From assembly GCA_003224145.1 (NCBI GenBank), contig QHYN01000224.1, positions 1-49,528 on the forward strand: DNA of 49,528 nucleotides, read 5' to 3'. Each line of letters starts with the position of its first letter. The stretch's first letter is position 1. The notes below the pieces were generated by a model. It worked only from the letters and a program-made list of their open reading frames with translations, had not been told where the DNA came from and did not search any database. The position numbers and the translations under genes were made by a program. The DNA comes from Acidobacteriota bacterium. Lineage in GTDB: Bacteria > Acidobacteriota > Terriglobia > Acidiferrales > UBA7541. This document shows positions 24,494 to 33,779 of the stretch, piece by piece.

Positions 24494-24508
24494 TGGCTGC
24501 TGACGTGC
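24494..24508 (+). promoter_or_regulatory. Weak candidate internal sigma54 promoter
   Basis: TGGCTGCTGACGTGC keeps GG-N10-GC but matches only 7 of 11 consensus positions. It is in the 133-bp gap before the PilH-like gene, the largest gap in operon 2, and 39 bp before its GTG start. Confidence 0.3.
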
Positions 24509-24546
24509 ACCTCTTCTCTCTGGATAAGTATGGGGAGAGCGCGGCT

Positions 24547-24909
24547 GTGCACAAAAAAGTTCTGATCGTTGACGACTCGCCGGCCGAAGTCAAGCTGATA
24601 CACGGCTTGTTGGAGAAAGAGGGTTATTGGCCCGTAGGCCTAAATGACCCCAAGCGGGTGGAAGAGGCCATCGCGCTCGAACACCCCAGCGTCATTTTGC
24701 TGGATATCGTGATGCCAGGTCGCAACGGCTACCAAGTCTGCCGGGATTTGAAAGGCAACGCGGAGTTCAACTCCATTCCGGTGATCATGGTGACCACCAA
24801 GGATTCGGTAAGCGACAAGTTTTGGGGCCAGCAACAAGGCGCCGATGGGTACGTCACCAAGCCGTTCACGCGCGAAGAATTGATTCGCGCGGTCCGACGA
24901 TTTGCATGA
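24547..24909 (+). CDS. PilH/CheY-like response regulator
   Basis: 120-aa receiver: D9-D10, phospho-acceptor D53 (LLDIVMPG), T83, K105 (VTKPF). The segment KFWGQQQGADGYVTKPF is characteristic of PilG/PilH-type regulators of Chp systems. GTG 24547 is taken as start, with GGGGAG nine bases upstream; longer in-frame readings have non-protein-like N-termini. Likely phosphorylated by the hybrid CheA of the same operon. Confidence 0.88.
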   Translation: MHKKVLIVDDSPAEVKLIHGLLEKEGYWPVGLNDPKRVEEAIALEHPSVILLDIVMPGRNGYQVCRDLKGNAEFNSIPVIMVTTKDSVSDKFWGQQQGADGYVTKPFTREELIRAVRRFA

Positions 24910-24934
24910 GCGTTTTGCGGAGAATACGCGGGCA

Positions 24935-25462
24935 ATGAGCGAAGATTTTCATCTTGAGCCGCTCCCGGCAGACGCCGCCACCGGCGAACTGCTGGAAGCG
25001 CTCGGTCCGATCGAAGAGCGGGCGCCGGAATCGCAGTACTGCGTGTTCCGCAGCGGGCGCGAACGCTTCTGCTTGCCGGTCCTGGATGTCGAGGAAGTAC
25101 TGGATTGGCCGTTGCTGACCAAGCTGCCACTGGGCCCCGCGTACCTGGTGGGCATCTTCAATTTGCGCGGCGTGATTGTGCCGCTGATAGACATTGCCAT
25201 TACCGAAGGACGCCGGCCCGGACTGCTTCCCAAACACGTCGTGGTGGCAGCGCTGCGGAGCGAAAGCCGTATCGAGGACGTCAGAGTCGGGATTGCCGCG
25301 GACGAAGTGATCGGAACTTACTCCGTGAAGAACGAGGATTTTCTCGAGCAAGCGCCGGAGAATGTGCCTCATTGCATCGGCATGCTGCGGCACGACGACC
25401 GGCTGGCGTTGGTAATCGATCTGCGCCGGCTGCTCGAGGTATTTCCGGGGCCCAGCATTTGA
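24935..25462 (+). CDS. cheW: CheW-domain coupling protein (PilI-like)
   Basis: 175 aa with an acidic N-terminal extension of about 35 residues, then a CheW domain (YCVFRSGRERFCLPVLDVEE, LVGIFNLRGVIVPLIDIA). The FNLRG signature marks a functional CheW. Start choice: ATG 24935; a TTG at 24902 overlapping the previous gene is possible. Directly precedes the MCP gene, like pilI before pilJ. Confidence 0.9.
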   Translation: MSEDFHLEPLPADAATGELLEALGPIEERAPESQYCVFRSGRERFCLPVLDVEEVLDWPLLTKLPLGPAYLVGIFNLRGVIVPLIDIAITEGRRPGLLPKHVVVAALRSESRIEDVRVGIAADEVIGTYSVKNEDFLEQAPENVPHCIGMLRHDDRLALVIDLRRLLEVFPGPSI

Positions 25463-25523
25463 GCTTTGTGGAGACGATGCCGTTTGACGGCAGGGGCTCC
25501 GCGGAAAAGATTTGGAGGGTGGT

Positions 25524-26951
25524 ATGAAATCGCGACTGAGTTCGACAATCTGGGCGCTGGTCCTGCTGAACGGCCTGGTCTTCCTGGTCGTTCTATGGCT
25601 GGCGTTTGGCGCAGGGAAGAAGGCGGGTGAGGCCTCTTTGTTTGACTTTGGATCACCCGCCGGAGGAAGCATCATCTTCGCGCTGGTGCTGGCGCTCGGC
25701 ACGTCGGTGATTCTTGCCTGGCGTTTCGGAGCTTTGGTGAGGCCCGTGCAGGCTCTCGCGGAATTCTCGGAGCGGCTGGCCGCGGGTGACCCGCGCGCGC
25801 GCGCCGAAGTCAATTCGAACGACGAGCTGGGCTACATTGCGGACAACTTGAACCGCGCCGTGGCCAAGGTCTCCAAGGCGACGAGCAACCAGGATGCGAA
25901 TGACGCCCTGCAGAGGAGCATCACCGAGCTGCTGAGCGTCATCAACCAGGTAGCGCGCGGCGACCTGACGCTGCGCGGCAAGGTCACCAATGACGCGCTG
26001 GGCAATGTCACGGACTCGATCAACTACATGCTCGACAACTTCACTAAGGTCCTGGAGCGCGTGCGCAAGGCGGCCATGGAAGTGACCGCTTGCTCGAACA
26101 ACATTCTTGTGGCCGCCGATGAAATGCAGGCCGGCGCAACCCAGCAGGACCAGGAAATCACCAATACGTCGAGCGCCGTTGAAGAGCTGACAGTATCGAT
26201 GAAGCAGGTCTCCAATAACGCCGAGGCCAGCGCCGAAGCGGCTCGCCGCGCACTCGACGCCGCCGAACAGGGCAACCGCGCAGTGCGCGACACGCTGGAA
26301 GGCATGCAACGCATTCGGGCGTCGGTGCAGGCCACCGCGAAGAAAATCAAATCGCTGGGCGACCGCTCTCTGGAAATTTCGGAGATCATCAACGTGATTA
26401 ACGACATCACGGAGCAGACCAACTTGCTGGCGTTGAACGCCGCGATTGAAGCGGCCCGCGCAGGTGAAGCGGGCCGGGGGTTTGCAGTCGTAGCCGACGA
26501 AGTTCGCAAGCTGGCCGAGCATAGCCGGAGCGCCACGAAAGATATCGCGGCACTCATCAAGGCCATTCAGGCAGAGACGAACGAAGCCGTGGTCGTCATG
26601 GAAGAAGGCACAAAGGAAGTCGAAGGCGGGGCCACGCTCGCCGATCAAGCGGGCCGCGCGCTGGATGCCATTTCGAATGTGGTGCGGCAGTCGGCGGAGC
26701 TCGTCCAGGAAATTTCGCTGGCGTCCAAACAACAGGTGCGCGGAACGGAAGGCGTGGCTCACGCGATGCAGATCATTTCCAGCATTACGCGGCAGACTTC
26801 GCAAGGAACACGCGGAACCGTGGCAACCGTGAGCCAGCTCGTCAAGCTGTCCGATCAACTCAACGAGGCACTGGCGCAATTCCGCGCGTCATCCAAGGCG
26901 GCTGCGAAGGAAGAATCCGAGCGGCCCGTCCCAGCAGGCGCTATCCGTTAA
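25524..26951 (+). CDS. Methyl-accepting chemotaxis protein with minimal outer loop (PilJ-like)
   Basis: 475 aa. TM1 about 8-28 and TM2 about 48-68 leave only about 19 residues outside, so there is no periplasmic ligand domain. Two HAMP-like units follow: about 69-118 ([30 protein letters not shown]) and about 134-180 ([25 protein letters not shown]). The signalling tip is intact at about 290-330 ([20 protein letters not shown]). It probably senses a membrane or cytoplasmic signal or another protein. ATG 25524 with GGAGGG is the start; a TTG four codons earlier is less likely. Confidence 0.94.
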   Translation: MKSRLSSTIWALVLLNGLVFLVVLWLAFGAGKKAGEASLFDFGSPAGGSIIFALVLALGTSVILAWRFGALVRPVQALAEFSERLAAGDPRARAEVNSNDELGYIADNLNRAVAKVSKATSNQDANDALQRSITELLSVINQVARGDLTLRGKVTNDALGNVTDSINYMLDNFTKVLERVRKAAMEVTACSNNILVAADEMQAGATQQDQEITNTSSAVEELTVSMKQVSNNAEASAEAARRALDAAEQGNRAVRDTLEGMQRIRASVQATAKKIKSLGDRSLEISEIINVINDITEQTNLLALNAAIEAARAGEAGRGFAVVADEVRKLAEHSRSATKDIAALIKAIQAETNEAVVVMEEGTKEVEGGATLADQAGRALDAISNVVRQSAELVQEISLASKQQVRGTEGVAHAMQIISSITRQTSQGTRGTVATVSQLVKLSDQLNEALAQFRASSKAAAKEESERPVPAGAIR

Positions 26952-27014
26952 GCAAAGACTCTCTTCTTCATGCTGAGAAGGAAGGAAGAGAGCGGCCGAA
27001 CAAACGGGAGAACG

Positions 27015-27899
27015 ATGAGCGAGCGCCATGGATCAGGGCACTGGTTGAGCGAACACGAGTTGAGTGAGATCCGCATGCTAATCGAAGAGCGGACAGGAAT
27101 TTGCTTCGATGAATCGCGCGAGCGGTTTTTTTCGACCCGTGTGCGGGAACACCTGCGCGTCAAGGGAATGGAACGCGGGGCGGACCTGCTGCGCAGCATG
27201 CGCAAATCAAACGTCGAATACGAGTCCTTGCTGGAACGCTTGCTGACACAGGAGACCAGCTTTTTCAGGTATCCCGCCGTATTTGAGGCTTTCGAGAGAC
27301 GCGTTTTGCCTGAGCTGCACGTCAAGAAATTCTGGAAGAATCCGCGAACCCTGCGCATTTGGAGCGCAGGCTGTTCGACAGGCGAGGAGCCTTATTCGAT
27401 TTCCATAACCATCTTGGATTCGCTGTCATTTGCGGACTCCTGGAACGTGGAAATCCTGGCCACCGACGTTGGCCGCCAGGCGCTGAAGCACGCTGAGGGC
27501 GGGATCTACTCGGGCCGCAGTATTTCCAGCGTCAGCGAAAAGCAACTTACAAATCATTTTGCGCCGGTGAACAACGGGCAGCAGGTCAAGCCGAGACTCC
27601 GGAAGATGGTTTCCTTCGCACCAATGAATCTGGCTTCACCGGTTTATGTCGGGCGAATGGACCTGATCTTCTGCATGAACGTACTGATTTATTTTTCCGA
27701 AGAGCGCCGCCACGCCGTGGTGCAGCGTTTCTACGACACCCTCGAACCTGGCGGATATCTTTTCCTCGGGCACTCGGAATCGATTTCGAAAATGCCGGTG
27801 AAGTTTCAGGCCATCGTGCTGAATGATTGCATTCTGTACCGCAAGCCGACCGCGGACGAATTGCTAAAACCTGAACTGGTGGCGGAGGGACGGGCGTGA
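27015..27899 (+). CDS. cheR: CheR methyltransferase (PilK-like)
   Basis: 294 aa. N-terminal helical domain (LSEHELSEIRMLIEERTGIC), TSFFRYP at 81-87, SAM motif IWSAGCSTGEEPYS at 115-128, MNVLIYFS and GYLFLGHSES near the end. Methylates the MCP encoded just before. Start ATG 27015 has GGGAG four bases upstream; an in-frame ATG 15 codons earlier gives a low-quality N-terminus. The stop overlaps the start of the CheA gene (GTGA). Confidence 0.93.
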   Translation: MSERHGSGHWLSEHELSEIRMLIEERTGICFDESRERFFSTRVREHLRVKGMERGADLLRSMRKSNVEYESLLERLLTQETSFFRYPAVFEAFERRVLPELHVKKFWKNPRTLRIWSAGCSTGEEPYSISITILDSLSFADSWNVEILATDVGRQALKHAEGGIYSGRSISSVSEKQLTNHFAPVNNGQQVKPRLRKMVSFAPMNLASPVYVGRMDLIFCMNVLIYFSEERRHAVVQRFYDTLEPGGYLFLGHSESISKMPVKFQAIVLNDCILYRKPTADELLKPELVAEGRA

Positions 27900-30865
27900 G
27901 CGCGCCAGACCGCGAAGCCGTCGAAGTCTTCCTCCAGGAGGCATCGGAGCACCTGCAGTATTTGCGGGAGTACGTCACGGTGCTGCAGGAGGCTGAGCCG
28001 CGGCACGAAGACCTAGAGCGGCTCTTCATCTCGGCGCACACCCTCAGCGGCACGTCGGCGAGCTACGGATTTCCGCGATTCTCGGAAATTGCCGCAAAAC
28101 TGGCGCACGTCTTTCAATACGCATTGAACGCCCCGCTAGGCGAAGACTTGCACGGGCCGTTGACGGAATTTCTTTCCGACGGTATCTCGCTGCTCGAAAC
28201 GGATCTCCTGGAAATCAGCGACACGGGCAAGGAGAGCATCGAGGACATCGCCGTCTTCAAAGAGCGGTATCGCTTCGCGTTCCCAACCGAGCCACCTCCG
28301 CTCAATCTTTCCCAGCCCGAAGCGCATGAACAGGAAAAGCTCGAGGAATCCCCCGCGGCGGTGACCGGTTCTTATTTTGACGTACTGCCGGTCGACGACG
28401 AGGTGCCGGACGAAATCCTGGAATTCTTTCAGCCCGAGGCGGAAGAACACTTTCAGGTTGTTAGCGACTGTCTGATCTCGCTGGAAGGCAACAATAATCC
28501 GGAGGAGATCAACAAGCTGTTCCGCGCGATTCACACCGTGAAGGGCTCGGCAGCGCAGGTGGGGCTGAAGCGGCTGGGTGGGATCGCACACCGGGTCGAA
28601 GATTTGATCGGCCGGTTGCGCGATGGAGTGATTGAGCCATCGCCAGCGGTCGTCGATCTGTGCCTGGAGTCGGTGGATGTTTTGAAAAAGACTCTCCACC
28701 GCCAATGGGGGGATGAAACGGAGATGCGAGCCGGTGTTGATTCCCTGCTGGGACGCATCGCCGAGTTTGCGCCCCTGGAACCGGAAGAGCCGGAAGCGCC
28801 ATCTGCGGCAGCGGAAGCGACGGAACATCAGGAAACCAGAGAGAAGGCCGCCGCGCCGCTGTCCGCTGCCCTGGCGAAAAAGCCTGCGAAGCAAGCTGCC
28901 GGCGGGGCTTCCGCGGTGAAATCTGTTCGAATCGCCCTCGCGCGCCTCGACCGCATGATGAATACCGTCGGTGAATTGGTCATCAACCGAACGCGAATGG
29001 TGGGCCGCGTAGCGGAACTTGAAAAGTTGGTGGACACGCTGAGCTTCTCGAAAGAGCGGCTGCAGGGCAAAGTTGCAGAGTTTCAGGAGAAATACGAATT
29101 CAACCGCATCAGCACGAACTTGACTTCTGCACCGTGGAACGCTCAGCCGACTTCGAAGATGCTCACGAGCGCGGCCGCGGGCGACAAGTCCTTCTGGTCG
29201 GAATTCAGCGAACTGGAATTGGACCGCTACGACGATTTCAACATTTTGTCGCGGTCGATGGCGGAAATTTCTGCGGACGTAAACGAAGTACTTTCCCAGT
29301 TGGAAGGTTTCATCGGGCGCGTCGAAGGCGACATCGACGAGTTCACAAAGCTGGCGCATCATCTGCAAGATGAGATTACCGCCGCGCGAATGGTGCCTAT
29401 CGGAACGCTGTACTCACGGTTGTCGCGCGCGGTGCGCGATGCGGCAAAATCGACGAACAAGCAGGTGGAGCTTGATCTGGCCGGCAGCGAAACGGAACTG
29501 GACAACAACATTATTCAGCAGATTTCCGATCCACTCGTGCATCTGGTGCGTAATTCCGTGGCACACGGTATCGAGCACACCTACGAACGCACAGCCGCCG
29601 GCAAACCGGGCACCGGGAACATCATGCTGCGTGCCTATCACCGCGGCAATCACATCTATATCGAGGTGGAAGACGACGGCCGGGGAATTGACTATGAGCG
29701 CGTGAAGCACAGTGCGATCGAGCGCGGCCTCGTTTCGCCGGAGACGGCAGACCGCCTGACGGAACGCGACTTGCGCGAGATGTTGTTTCACCCGGGATTC
29801 TCCACCGCTCCCGTCAAGACGGAATTGGCCGGGCGTGGCGTGGGCCTCGACGTCGTGCGCGCGAACTTGAATGCTCTAAATGGCGAAATCGACATCCAAA
29901 GTACGAGCGGTCAGGGGACGAAATTCACGCTGAAGGTGCCTTTGACGCTGATCATTTCGCCGGCGCTTTTTGTGCGTTGCGGCACGACGCACTTCGCCCT
30001 GCCCTTGGCGGTCGTCGAAGAAATCCGCCGTCTGCGTGCGGACGAAATCGAAGACGTAGGCGGGAAATTGCTGACCAAGGTGCGGGACGTGGTCACCGAA
30101 GTTGTACGCCTGGATAGTTACCTGGGCTTGCCGCCGCTCGAGCCCATCAACGGATATTTCCGGATGGTCGTGGCCAATGCCGGAAACCAGAAGATTGGCC
30201 TGGTCGTCGAGGAAGTTCTCGGCAAAGATGAGATCGTAATCAAAAATCTCGGCGAATACCTCCGCCGCGTGAAACTGTTCCCCGGAACCACGATTGCGCC
30301 CGATGGCAGCCTGATTCTGCTAATTGATCTGAACCGCATGGTCGCAGGCGAACCAAGCGAACGCCGGCCGCTCCAGGCGAATGCCAGTGCAGCGCGAATT
30401 TTTGCTCCTGGTTCCACAGCCGTGGCGCGCGGAACCATTCCTTCCGAAGCCATCGATCGCGTCGAGCAGGAGCGCGTCATCGTCGTTGCAGACGACTCCA
30501 TCAGCGTGCGCAAATTCGTCGGTCGCATGCTCGAGAAAAATGGCTACCGCGTGCAGCTGGCCGCCGATGGCCTGGAAGCAGCGGAACTCATAGCGCAGCA
30601 TGGCTGCCACATGGTGATCACTGACCTGGAAATGCCGCGAATGACGGGTTACGAATTGATGGCCCAATTGAGGCAAAGTCCGACCACGCGCCGGATTCCG
30701 GTGCTGGTGGTTACTTCGCGCGCCGGAGCCAAGCACCGCGGTCGCGCCATGAAGGAAGGCGCTTCCGCGTTTCTGACCAAGCCGGTGCAGGAAGATCAAC
30801 TGATTGCCGCAGTCGAACAACTCATGGGAACGGAGGCACCGCGCTCGGTCCTGCCGGTGGCGTAG
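27896..30865 (+). CDS. cheA: Hybrid CheA with two HPt domains and C-terminal receiver (PilL/ChpA-like)
   Basis: 989 aa, GTG start in the GTGA overlap. HPt1 (1-120) carries H48 in AHTLSGTSASYGF, where the usual Lys after HTL is Ser. HPt2 (about 172-290) has a canonical H213 in AIHTVKGSAAQVGL. Then an Ala/Glu linker, dimerisation domain interrupted by an insert, HATPase (HLVRNSVAHGIE, DDGRGIDY, GRGVGLDVV), CheW domain, and a receiver with D910 (ITDLEMPRMTG) near the C-terminus. This architecture is that of PilL/ChpA and Frz-like kinases, not of flagellar CheA. Phosphate could pass between kinase, own receiver and the separate receivers of the operon. Confidence 0.96.
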   Translation: MSAPDREAVEVFLQEASEHLQYLREYVTVLQEAEPRHEDLERLFISAHTLSGTSASYGFPRFSEIAAKLAHVFQYALNAPLGEDLHGPLTEFLSDGISLLETDLLEISDTGKESIEDIAVFKERYRFAFPTEPPPLNLSQPEAHEQEKLEESPAAVTGSYFDVLPVDDEVPDEILEFFQPEAEEHFQVVSDCLISLEGNNNPEEINKLFRAIHTVKGSAAQVGLKRLGGIAHRVEDLIGRLRDGVIEPSPAVVDLCLESVDVLKKTLHRQWGDETEMRAGVDSLLGRIAEFAPLEPEEPEAPSAAAEATEHQETREKAAAPLSAALAKKPAKQAAGGASAVKSVRIALARLDRMMNTVGELVINRTRMVGRVAELEKLVDTLSFSKERLQGKVAEFQEKYEFNRISTNLTSAPWNAQPTSKMLTSAAAGDKSFWSEFSELELDRYDDFNILSRSMAEISADVNEVLSQLEGFIGRVEGDIDEFTKLAHHLQDEITAARMVPIGTLYSRLSRAVRDAAKSTNKQVELDLAGSETELDNNIIQQISDPLVHLVRNSVAHGIEHTYERTAAGKPGTGNIMLRAYHRGNHIYIEVEDDGRGIDYERVKHSAIERGLVSPETADRLTERDLREMLFHPGFSTAPVKTELAGRGVGLDVVRANLNALNGEIDIQSTSGQGTKFTLKVPLTLIISPALFVRCGTTHFALPLAVVEEIRRLRADEIEDVGGKLLTKVRDVVTEVVRLDSYLGLPPLEPINGYFRMVVANAGNQKIGLVVEEVLGKDEIVIKNLGEYLRRVKLFPGTTIAPDGSLILLIDLNRMVAGEPSERRPLQANASAARIFAPGSTAVARGTIPSEAIDRVEQERVIVVADDSISVRKFVGRMLEKNGYRVQLAADGLEAAELIAQHGCHMVITDLEMPRMTGYELMAQLRQSPTTRRIPVLVVTSRAGAKHRGRAMKEGASAFLTKPVQEDQLIAAVEQLMGTEAPRSVLPVA

Positions 30866-30872
30866 AAGGACG

Positions 30873-32000
30873 ATGGCGACGCCCAGCAAAAAGATTCGCA
30901 TCCTCGTTGTGGACGATTCTCCCTTCATGTGCAAGGTGCTGGAGAATATTTATAACGGGGACCAGCAGATGCAAGTGGTCGGCAGCGCCAAGGATGGCCG
31001 CCAAGCGGTCTCGATGGCCGAATCCCTGAAGCCCGACGTGATCTCCATGGACATCAATATGCCGCACGTGGACGGCCTGCAAGCGACTGCGGAGATCATG
31101 ACCAGGAATCCAAGGCCAATCGTCATCGTCAGTTCTGAATCGCGGGAAGGCGCGGCCAGCACTCTTCGCGCGCTGGAACTGGGCGCAATCGAATTCGTGG
31201 CAAAACCATCGAGTGGCGTCGATCTGGATATGCAGAGCGTCAAGGAAGACCTTCTGCGGAAGGTACGCATGGCAGCCAAAGTGCGCGTGGTGCGTACGGC
31301 TTCACGCCTCGCATCCACGATTCAGGCTAAGGGCAGCACCAAGCCTGCTGCTCCAGCCGCACCAGTCAGCCCGCGCCCAGCGGCCGGTACGGGACTTGAC
31401 CAGCGTTTCCCGGTTGTCGTTCTGGCTGCGTCCACAGGCGGACCGGCAACCGTTATGCGCATCGCTCCCGGGTTTACGCGCGACTTCCCTGCTGCTGTCA
31501 TCCTTGTGCAGCACATGCCAGCGACTTTTACAACCCAATACGCCGCGCAACTCGCGGAATTCACAGAAATCCGCGTGAAGGAGGCGGAGGCCACTGAATC
31601 TCTCCAGCCCGGCACACTTTACATCTGCCCCGGTGGGCAACATCTTCGAGTAACGCCCACGGGGAGAATCCAACTTGACGGAACATCAGGCCGCATTAAC
31701 GGGTATCTGCCAAACATCGACGTCACCATGGAATCCGTTGCGGCCTACGCCGGGGCACTTAGCATCGGTGCGGTGCTCACAGGCATGGGCAACGACGGAA
31801 CCAACGGTGTAAAAGCCATTAAATCCGCAGGTGGTCTCGTCCTGGCACAGGATGAAGCGACCTGCGTGATTTTTGGCATGCCTGCGGAGGCTATCAAAGC
31901 AGGCGCGGTCGACCAGGTGCTTGGCATCGACGACATCTATCCAGCCATCGAAAAGCGTGTCGTGGGGCTTTGCCGGCCGACCCCGGCGGGAGTTCGGTGA
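30873..32000 (+). CDS. cheB: CheB methylesterase (ChpB-like)
   Basis: 375 aa. Receiver with D15-D16 pocket, phospho-acceptor D60 (SMDINMPHVDG), K111; an Ala/Pro-rich linker at about 150-175; methylesterase with S187 (AASTGGP), H214 (VQHMP) and D308 (TGMGNDG). ATG 30873 with AAGGAC is the start; frames extending into the cheA gene are rejected. The stop TGA shares its A with the ATG of the next gene (TGATG). Completes, with CheR, an adaptation pair for this array. Confidence 0.95.
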   Translation: MATPSKKIRILVVDDSPFMCKVLENIYNGDQQMQVVGSAKDGRQAVSMAESLKPDVISMDINMPHVDGLQATAEIMTRNPRPIVIVSSESREGAASTLRALELGAIEFVAKPSSGVDLDMQSVKEDLLRKVRMAAKVRVVRTASRLASTIQAKGSTKPAAPAAPVSPRPAAGTGLDQRFPVVVLAASTGGPATVMRIAPGFTRDFPAAVILVQHMPATFTTQYAAQLAEFTEIRVKEAEATESLQPGTLYICPGGQHLRVTPTGRIQLDGTSGRINGYLPNIDVTMESVAAYAGALSIGAVLTGMGNDGTNGVKAIKSAGGLVLAQDEATCVIFGMPAEAIKAGAVDQVLGIDDIYPAIEKRVVGLCRPTPAGVR

Positions 32001-32533
32001 TGCGCCTTGCCGTGCCAGTCAAACCCAGATCCGCGCGGTCCGAACAGATCATCCTCTTCCGCATCAGCGATCAGCTATTTGCCGTATCTTCCTCTTCGGT
32101 TCAGGAGGTGCGCAGCACAGATAGCCTCGCCGGGGGCGCCCGCGAAATCGACGCCCCGGGACTTCGCAAGGTTCATCGATTCATGAGGCGTGGCGACAAA
32201 ACCCTTTTTATCGTCAACGGCGCTGCCCATTTCGGATTGCCCCCTTCACGAGGAACGCTGGTGTTTGTGCTGTGCAACACGCGCACGGCCCTGGTGATCG
32301 ATAGCATAGAAAAAATGACTACGATGACCAGGCTGCAGGCGCTGCCGCTCTCCTTCTGTCACGAAGAGCGGCAGTGGTACCGCGGGCTCACGGCACTGGA
32401 TCAAACCGTCGTGCCGGTGGTGCATCCCGAAGGTTTTCTATCCTCCGAGGAGTTGATGTTGCTCGATGCCGCTCTTCCGCCGCCGGAAGACTCCAGTGAG
32501 GAACCAGACGGAGGGACAGAACTGGAGCAATGA
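32000..32533 (+). CDS. Divergent CheW-like protein
   Basis: 177 aa. CheW-type opening ILFRISDQLFAVSSSSVQEV at about 27-46, but the usual NLRG signature is replaced by FMRRGDKTLFIVN, and the surface loop is altered. The C-terminal about 25 residues are acidic. It may couple to CheA weakly or to a different partner than the NLRG-containing CheW at 24935. Translation is coupled on both sides (TGATG upstream, ATGA downstream). Confidence 0.8.
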   Translation: MRLAVPVKPRSARSEQIILFRISDQLFAVSSSSVQEVRSTDSLAGGAREIDAPGLRKVHRFMRRGDKTLFIVNGAAHFGLPPSRGTLVFVLCNTRTALVIDSIEKMTTMTRLQALPLSFCHEERQWYRGLTALDQTVVPVVHPEGFLSSEELMLLDAALPPPEDSSEEPDGGTELEQ

Positions 32534-33009
32534 CCGTCTCCGCCGAACTCGAATTGAAACCTTTTGTCCTGCTACGGCTGGGCGAACGGCGATTTGCAGT
32601 TGCCGCGGACGGGATCGTTGAGCTGGTTCCACCAAGCAGAGTTTTCCGCTTTCCCCACCAGACTCCGCAAATTGAAGGGCTGATTTTGCGTCGAGGAAGA
32701 ATTGTTCCGGTTTGCGACGTTGCCGAGGCACTCATCGGAAAACGCCTCGCGTCGCGGCGATTCTATCTCATCGCCCTGCGCCGCTACGGAGCAAGAACGG
32801 AATGGGTGGCGCTGCCGGTCACCGGGGAATGCGAATTGATCAACGCAGAGCGGATGGCCGTGAGCGAATCGGACGAGCCGCATGTCGCCGGTTGGCTCTC
32901 GCACGGCGGGGACGTCATTGAAGTGCTGAATCTCGACGCGCTGACCCCGGGCCCGGAGGAGCTCCTGGCAAACTCGACTACCGCCGAAGCACTGGAGAAC
33001 CGGCCGTGA
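32530..33009 (+). CDS. CheW-like protein
   Basis: 159 aa with one CheW domain: FVLLRLGERRFAVAADGIVE at about 12-31 and IEGLILRRGRIVPVCDVAE at about 48-66, where LRRG replaces NLRG. Third CheW-type protein of operon 2 and adjacent to the previous one. Such multiplicity occurs in Chp/Pix and Frz-type systems, where CheW variants connect different receptors or build the array edge. Confidence 0.85.
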   Translation: MTVSAELELKPFVLLRLGERRFAVAADGIVELVPPSRVFRFPHQTPQIEGLILRRGRIVPVCDVAEALIGKRLASRRFYLIALRRYGARTEWVALPVTGECELINAERMAVSESDEPHVAGWLSHGGDVIEVLNLDALTPGPEELLANSTTAEALENRP

Positions 33010-33779
33010 TCCCCGCAGCACGCCCTCTCAAGATTCTTCTCATCGACAGCAACGTCTATTTCGCCAAGCGTGTGGGAGACGCGTTGAAACGCGAAGGATT
33101 AGAAGTGGTCACCAACACACAGGCAGCATACGCGCTGACCGCGATTGAGTATGACGCTCCCGCGGCCATCCTTTGTGCCACGAACATGCGGGAAATGGGG
33201 GCACTCGAAATCGCGCGAATCATCCACGCGGATTCGAAGCATGCCAACCTTGTTATCATTGCACTCGGTGACGGAAGCCAGCGTGCGCTGATGGAAGCAT
33301 TCCAGGCGGGCTGCGACGACTACATTGACCGCAACCGTCAGCCCGGAGTCATCGCCTCCCATGTGAAGCAGATTATCATCAGCAAATTGGAAGGCTTTCA
33401 GCCCACGCAGATGCTGGCCCAATCCGATACCAGCTTGAGCGGCAATTTGACGCACCACGACCTGACCGGCGTGATGCAGATGCTGGGCCACGCCCACCAG
33501 ACGGGCGCATTGCACATCAACGCGGGAGAAACAGACGGCGTTCTGTTCTACGACGCAGGGGAGATCACTCACGCCGAATGCGGCAATCTGTTCGGCGACG
33601 AGGCGGTGATTCACATCCTGAAGAGCTGCGTGAACGGCACGCAAGGTGTCTACAAGTTTGTATACGGAACGCCCTCGACCCAGCGCACCGTGCTCCGCTC
33701 AGCTACCGATCTCATGCTCGATGCCATGCGCGAATTTGATGAGGGCTCGCGAGATATGGCGGACAAGGAGGCGCTATGA
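33006..33779 (+). CDS. Degenerate receiver plus PATAN (DUF4388) protein
   Basis: 257 aa, GTG start in a GTGA overlap. Residues 8-125 are receiver-like (ILLIDSN with D14), but the phospho-acceptor is replaced by Ala (A58 in ILCATNMREMG) and the KP motif is missing. Residues about 143-220 form a PATAN/DUF4388 domain (LSGNLTHHDLTGVMQMLGHA, QTGALHINAG, GVLFYDAGEITHA). PATAN regulators in cyanobacteria act on type IV pilus motors. Here the receiver should not be phosphorylated, so the protein may bind a partner constitutively or sense another signal. Confidence 0.85.
   Translation: MIPAARPLKILLIDSNVYFAKRVGDALKREGLEVVTNTQAAYALTAIEYDAPAAILCATNMREMGALEIARIIHADSKHANLVIIALGDGSQRALMEAFQAGCDDYIDRNRQPGVIASHVKQIIISKLEGFQPTQMLAQSDTSLSGNLTHHDLTGVMQMLGHAHQTGALHINAGETDGVLFYDAGEITHAECGNLFGDEAVIHILKSCVNGTQGVYKFVYGTPSTQRTVLRSATDLMLDAMREFDEGSRDMADKEAL

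Noticed and set aside
25653-26879. 408-codon minus-strand open frame opposite the second MCP
   Set aside because: Same shadow effect; the plus-strand MCP is certain.
28136-29368. 410-codon minus-strand open frame opposite the hybrid CheA
   Set aside because: Arg/Phe/His-rich composition typical of an antisense frame.
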